Origin: Cerioporus squamosus | Lineage: Eukaryota; Basidiomycota; Agaricomycetes; Polyporales; Polyporaceae | Length of the DNA: 64,000 nucleotides | Assembly (NCBI GenBank): GCA_022592435.1 | Contig: JABYQS010000011.1 | Location: 1 to 64,000, forward strand | Direction of reading: 5' to 3' | Shown: positions 59,555-64,000 of the stretch, one piece after another | How positions within the stretch are numbered: position 1 is the first letter of the stretch | Layout of the letters: each line of letters opens with the position of its first letter | Translations under genes and position numbers: made by a program | The notes under the pieces: generated by a model | What the model saw: the letters and a program-made list of their open reading frames with translations, nothing else | What the model was told of the DNA's origin: nothing | The model's database searches: none

Positions 59555-61277
59555 ATGTCGAACTTGTATATCAACAAAGCCGTGCCTGGCATAGATCAGT
59601 ACATCCCGCTCAATGAACCCCCCATCGGGACCGCATACTCAGAGGCAAGTCGGAGACTGCTGTCGAAAGAACTCAACCTGACCATGTGTGTCCACATAGT
59701 CGGTGTATCCTCAGAATGCCAACCTTCCAGTCCTGTTCAAGCCGATCACCATCCGTGGTCTGACGTTCAAGAACAGAATCTTTGTGGTACGCAGGACCCG
59801 CTACGACAGATGGAAGTCATCTCACACGCGGGCCCATCTAGTCGCCGATGTGCCAGTACAGTTCAGACAATGGACACGCAACGGACTGGCACTTTGTGCA
59901 CATCGGCGTAGGTCTGCTCGTCCCCTCCGCATCTCGCGGGCACCTGAATGCCTCCATCAGGGGTTTGCCACTCGTGGCGTCGGCGCAATCTGTATGGAAG
60001 CTACGGCCATCGTTCCCGAAGGTCGTATCTCTCCGGAAGACGCGGTAAGCATAACACATGAGTTGCATTCTCCCAGGTCTGAACTGACGGTGGTCTCGCA
60101 GGGACTCTGGACTGATAGCCAGATGGAGCCGCTCAAGCGCATCGTGAACTTCGCCCATTCGCAAGGCACGCTTATTGGCGTGCAGCTCGCCCATGCTGGT
60201 CGGAAGGCCTCCACATACGCGCCATGGGTGCATGCGGACATGGCGAAGACCTTCCGTGCACCGACTTATGTCGCAAGCAAGGAAGAAGGCGGATGGCCTG
60301 ACAGAGGTGAGCATCATCGTCGCTCAGTGAGCTTTGACAGCGAACTCACCACTTTGCAGTCTCCGCTCCCAGCGATATACCCTTCTCCGACCAATATCCG
60401 AAGCCTCAGCCGATGTCCGAGGAGGAGATCCTACGTGTAGAAAACGCGTTCGTCGACGCTGTCGAGCGCTGCAAACAGATCGGTTGTAGGTCTCCGTTTG
60501 CGCCCTTCTACCCCACCATTCACTGAACCACTCGACCAGACGATTTCATCGAGGTACATGGGCGCACGGATACCTCCAGCACGAGTTCCTCTCCCCGCTC
60601 TCCAACGTCCGCACCGACCAGTACGGCGGGTCCCTCGAGAACCGCATGTGCTGGCCCCTGCGGGTCGCGCAGAAGCTCCGCGCCGCCTGGGACAAGCCGT
60701 TCTTCTACCGCATCAGCGCCACCGACTGGGCCGAGGGCCCGGAGAAGGACGCCAACGGCGAGTGGAAGCAATGGGGCATCGAGCAGAATAAGATCTTCGT
60801 CGGGGAGCTCAAGAAGCTCGGCGTTGACCTGATCGACTGCAGCACTGGCGGAAACTGGGTCAAGCAGAAGATCACCGTCGGGCCGGGGTACCAGGTGAGC
60901 TGTCCCGCTTCACGCCTCGACGACGAAAACTGTGTTGACGATCGTTCCAGCTCCCATACGCGGAGGCATTGAAGAAGGCGTACCCCGATTTGCCCGTCGG
61001 CACGGTGGGGATGATCATCGACCCAGAACAGGCCGAATCGTACCTGAGCGCTGGGAAGGCGGACGTGGTATTCCTCGCCCGGGAGCTCATCCGCACTCCA
61101 CACTGGGCGATCATGGCGGCGCACAAGCTCGGTGTCGCGGTGAAGCCTGCGAACCAGTACGAGCGTGGCTGGGCCGAGATGCTCACACCGGCCCGTCCCG
61201 GTGAGAGCAGTGACCACAGGGGTGGCGAGCAAGGGACGGGCAAGGAGAACCTAGATCAGACCTTGCCGAAGCATTGA
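59555..61277 (+). CDS. NADH:flavin oxidoreductase of the Old Yellow Enzyme family, with a one-base frameshift
   Basis: FMN enzyme that reduces activated C=C bonds, YqjM-type layout. It starts at 59555 ([17 protein letters not shown]). Exons splice to [69 protein letters not shown] and [20 protein letters not shown]. The conserved block [19 protein letters not shown] is broken at about 60560-60562: GTA CAT GG is followed directly by GCG CAC, one base short. A 26-nt GT..AG segment there would restore the frame but is too short for an intron and would delete the motif. Downstream conserved parts ([43 protein letters not shown]) are intact. It ends at 61277. Confidence 0.88.
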
Positions 61278-61533
61278 ACATTGACACGTCGTAAGTGGAG
61301 CGGGAATGGGTAGACAACGCAGATGTACAATATGTATCCCTTACCAAGAAGAGCCGATGTCGCAATCATGGACTGTTTTCATCGCATGTTTGGGAGTGAA
61401 GCGCATTATGCTTGCTATAGGAATCTACTTCTACAAGGTATTAGGGTCAATGCTGTAGTCCGTTGCAGGTCTATGTCGTGATATGCATGCTTGTCTATAT
61501 TGCCGGTGTAAGCCTGAAGTGATGAAGAGATGG

Positions 61534-64000
61534 TCAGAACATGGCCGTGATAGCACAGAGAGAACCGTACCAGTCGTATTTGATCAGGTCGTCGGCGTTC
61601 ACGAACGCCGCAGATGCGAGTTCTCGTGCCTCCATCCACACCCAGACCTGCAACAGCGTCAGCGTCCAGCTCTCCTGACAGCTACGAACAACCTACCTTG
61701 AAGAACGGCATAACCTCCCCAGATTGCAACTGCTTCATGTTCTCCTGCGTCGACATCTGCCGTCCGAGCTGCCTCAAGGTGGGCAACGCGCTCTTGAACA
61801 GGTCCAAATTGGGGTCCAGCTGCCTGCCAATACCCTCGAGCAGCAGGATCGAGATCACCGTGTTGATGAAGTCGCCTTCCATCTTCACGTGGTGCTTCCG
61901 GACCGCCTTGAGCACGTCCCTGAGGATGTCCGAGATCTTGATCTGACCGAGCGAGAACGTCTTGCGCTTCACGTTCAGCACGATGTGCTGCATGCGGAGC
62001 GCGAACGTCTCGACGTCGATGGCGAGCTCGGGAGTCCGACAGCGCTCGACCATGAGAATGCCCGCGCGGTACCCGTCGAACTCCGCGACTGCACGGAAGA
62101 GGTCGAGGAAGTTCTGCCGGTTGACAGTGTTCAGCGTCGTCACGAGTCCGGCGTCGACGAAGACGATCTCTGGGTTATAGCCCTGATCGCACAGCTGGTG
62201 CAGCTTCGCGCGCCACTTCTCGGGATCGTGTGCTATGGCGCGCAGGTCATTGACGGCTTCATCAGGAGACGACGACACGTCCATGGGTGCTGATTCTACA
62301 CCAGGCTTCTCGTTCGGCTTGAAGAAGGCGCCCCATGGAGACTGGTCGCCCTGCAGATGTCGTCCGGTCTGCCTCGTGAACTTGATCATGATGTTGCCAG
62401 GATGGAGGTCCGAATGTACGAAGTTGTCCAAGAGAAGCATGTTCTACGGCCAATAGCTTATGAGCATCGATCATCAGTGCATGCCCTGCACGACTCACTA
62501 GGAAGGCGTCCAACCCTACTTCGGCAAGCGTGTCATTGTAGGGACCTCCGCCGTTCTTGAGGAACAACTCCAGAGGAAGAGCGTTCTCGAACTCCTCGAC
62601 CAAGAGGTTTTGTGTGCTCCACAGCCTCAGCGGTCGAGGGAACGTCACAGGCAGCTTACGACCTTCGAAGTTCTTCTCGAAGATGGCAAGGTTTTCGGCC
62701 TCTATGCGCAAATCCAGCTGCTCGTGCATCATGCCTCCGAAAACGGCCACCTCTTCCGGAAGAGAGAGCCACTGCATACCGGGGAAGAGCGTGATGACAT
62801 TCGCGAAGAACGTCATGATGCTCAGGTCGCGATTGATCATCTTGGAGACGCGGGGATGCAACACCTTGATGGCCACAGAGGCCGTAGGGACCGATGGAGG
62901 TGTCTCGCCCGTGAATGAGGGAGGGAGGACGGCCTTCCGTTTGCTGCGTTTCGGCGTAAGATGGGACGGCGGGATGAGATCTTGCTTGAGGGTTGCTCGG
63001 TATACCTGATGATGGAGCATGAACACAGTGAATATAGGAATCACGGCGGAAGTCGTACCTGAGCAATGGCGCCGGTGCCGATGGGTGTCTCGTCGAACTC
63101 CTCGAAAACGTCCTCGAAAGGTCGCTGAAAAACGTCCTCGATGACCTTCTTGGTATGTCGGAGAGAGTGGGCCTTCCCCCTAGAGTGCAACGCTCCCATA
63201 CGTTCGCAAAGGAGAGCGGGAAACAGATCGGCCCTCGAGGCTGCCCACTGGGCCAACTGTAGAAGAAAGTTGAGTCAGATACACGAGAGGAAATACACGG
63301 CTAGCAACAAAGCGATAATCATCCACCACATCTCCTCTCAAAAGCGGTATAAACTCCATATACTGCTTCATGAGCAAGCACCATGAACCTCCCGGAGCTC
63401 GCCGACTATTAAGCCCGGTGTACGATTGGGCTTGAAATGATGTGCGTCGCGTCGCGGTCGCATGCATATATGTGGACTTACCTTGATGAATGTTGGCCCA
63501 GCGCGTTGCATCTGGCTTGTCAGAAAGTCATACCACCAAACCGCGCCCCATTTGTCTCCTCCAAGCCTTTCCTCCGGTAGTCCAACCAGAAGCATGGGAG
63601 TCGCCAGTAGCACCGGAACGAATACACAGCACAGGTAGACAAAACGTTGCGCGGTCAAAATGGGTTCGAGTATCCGCTCGCGGATGAACGCAAGGATACG
63701 TGCTGACAGCGTCCGGTCAGACTCGGAAGGCGACATTATGATCGTCTCCAAGGGTTCCCGGGACGCAGAGCAAGGAATGAGGTCCGGAGAGGCGAAGACA
63801 TTGTGATTTTCGCGACGAGTCGGTATGGCATAGAGCGCGAAGCCTCCAGCCACGGGAATCGCCCAGAGCAACCTCCGAGAGAACAGCGGACTTGGTGCGG
63901 CCGTACGCGTGAAAAACTGGGATGAAACGCGCGGCGGTCTCGTCCAGGTTGAGGATTGGCGGAGCGGAGACGCCCCACGGAGCAAGAGAGACGGCCGCAG
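61534..64000 (-). CDS. ABC1/ADCK (UbiB-family) atypical kinase, 5' end outside the window
   Basis: ABC1/ADCK kinase-like protein, ADCK2-type, probably mitochondrial. Family signatures: AGPTFIKLAQWAASRADLFP (KxGQ-like motif region), GTGAIAQVYRATL in place of a P-loop, VAIKVLHPRVSKMINRDL with the ATP lysine, LVEEFENALPLELFL, FVHSDLHPGNIMIKF (catalytic loop) and PEIVFVDAGLVTTLN (metal-binding DAG). A hydrophobic span (FVYLCCVFVPVLLATPMLLV) lies in the N-terminal third, and the N-terminus is Arg/Ser-rich as in mitochondrial proteins. The last exon gives VWVWMEARELASAAFVNADD and a stop at 61534-61536. The reading frame is open past 63985 to the window edge without an ATG, so the start lies beyond 64000. 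Family members support coenzyme Q metabolism. Confidence 0.93.

Overview
The window is nuclear DNA of a filamentous basidiomycete, most likely a wood-decaying agaricomycete and possibly a polypore. Every clear gene is a eukaryotic housekeeping or fungal gene cut by many short introns of about 45-65 nt with GT..AG ends. The family content is fungal: Zn(II)2Cys6 regulator, Sla2, Bdp1, PTM1-like receptor, fungal voltage-sensor protein. A secreted GH7 cellobiohydrolase points to a plant-cell-wall degrader. Gene density is high (roughly 27 genes in 64 kb) on both strands. I saw no transposon, CRISPR array, rRNA or tRNA.

Layout. 0-11 kb: a three-RRM protein (-), an unresolved small gene (-), RPB6 (+), a class-I sirtuin of the Hst3/Hst4 type (-, with a one-base frameshift), a SAM methyltransferase (-, probable frameshift) and a secreted RNase T2 (-). 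11-23 kb: DMC1 (-), the TFIIIB subunit BDP1 (-), a protein with a terminal zinc-ribbon-like motif (+), a large coiled-coil membrane protein (-) and SURF1 (-). 23-36 kb: SLA2/End4 (+), a long Ser/Pro-rich disordered protein (-), about 2.4 kb without a convincing gene, a voltage-sensor protein (-) and the splicing factor CWC25 (+). 37-54 kb: an MFS transporter (+), a Zn(II)2Cys6 regulator (-), REV7 (+), SNX4/Atg24 (-), a PTM1/GPR107-type seven-TM protein (+) and RPB2 (-). 54-64 kb: a single-pass membrane protein assembled here from short exons (-), GH7 cellobiohydrolase (+), fructosamine kinase (-), an Old Yellow Enzyme-type oxidoreductase (+, frameshift) and an ABC1/ADCK kinase (-) that runs off the right edge.

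How the genes relate. There is no biosynthetic cluster or operon-like unit. Several genes share general roles: transcription machinery (RPB2, RPB6, BDP1), recombination and genome maintenance (DMC1, REV7, sirtuin), membrane traffic (SLA2, SNX4, PTM1-like), mitochondrial function (SURF1, ABC1 kinase) and secreted hydrolases (GH7, RNase T2). Many neighbours are divergent and share promoters of only 170-520 bp.

The most notable observations are single-base reading-frame breaks in conserved blocks of two or three otherwise intact enzyme genes, while large essential genes such as RPB2 read cleanly. Other notes are two GC-AG introns, one 687-nt intron, a 16-nt first coding exon in BDP1 and a polypurine tract in front of DMC1. 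I did not find a convincing new biological system. Exon joins were made by eye from frame, splice sites and family conservation.
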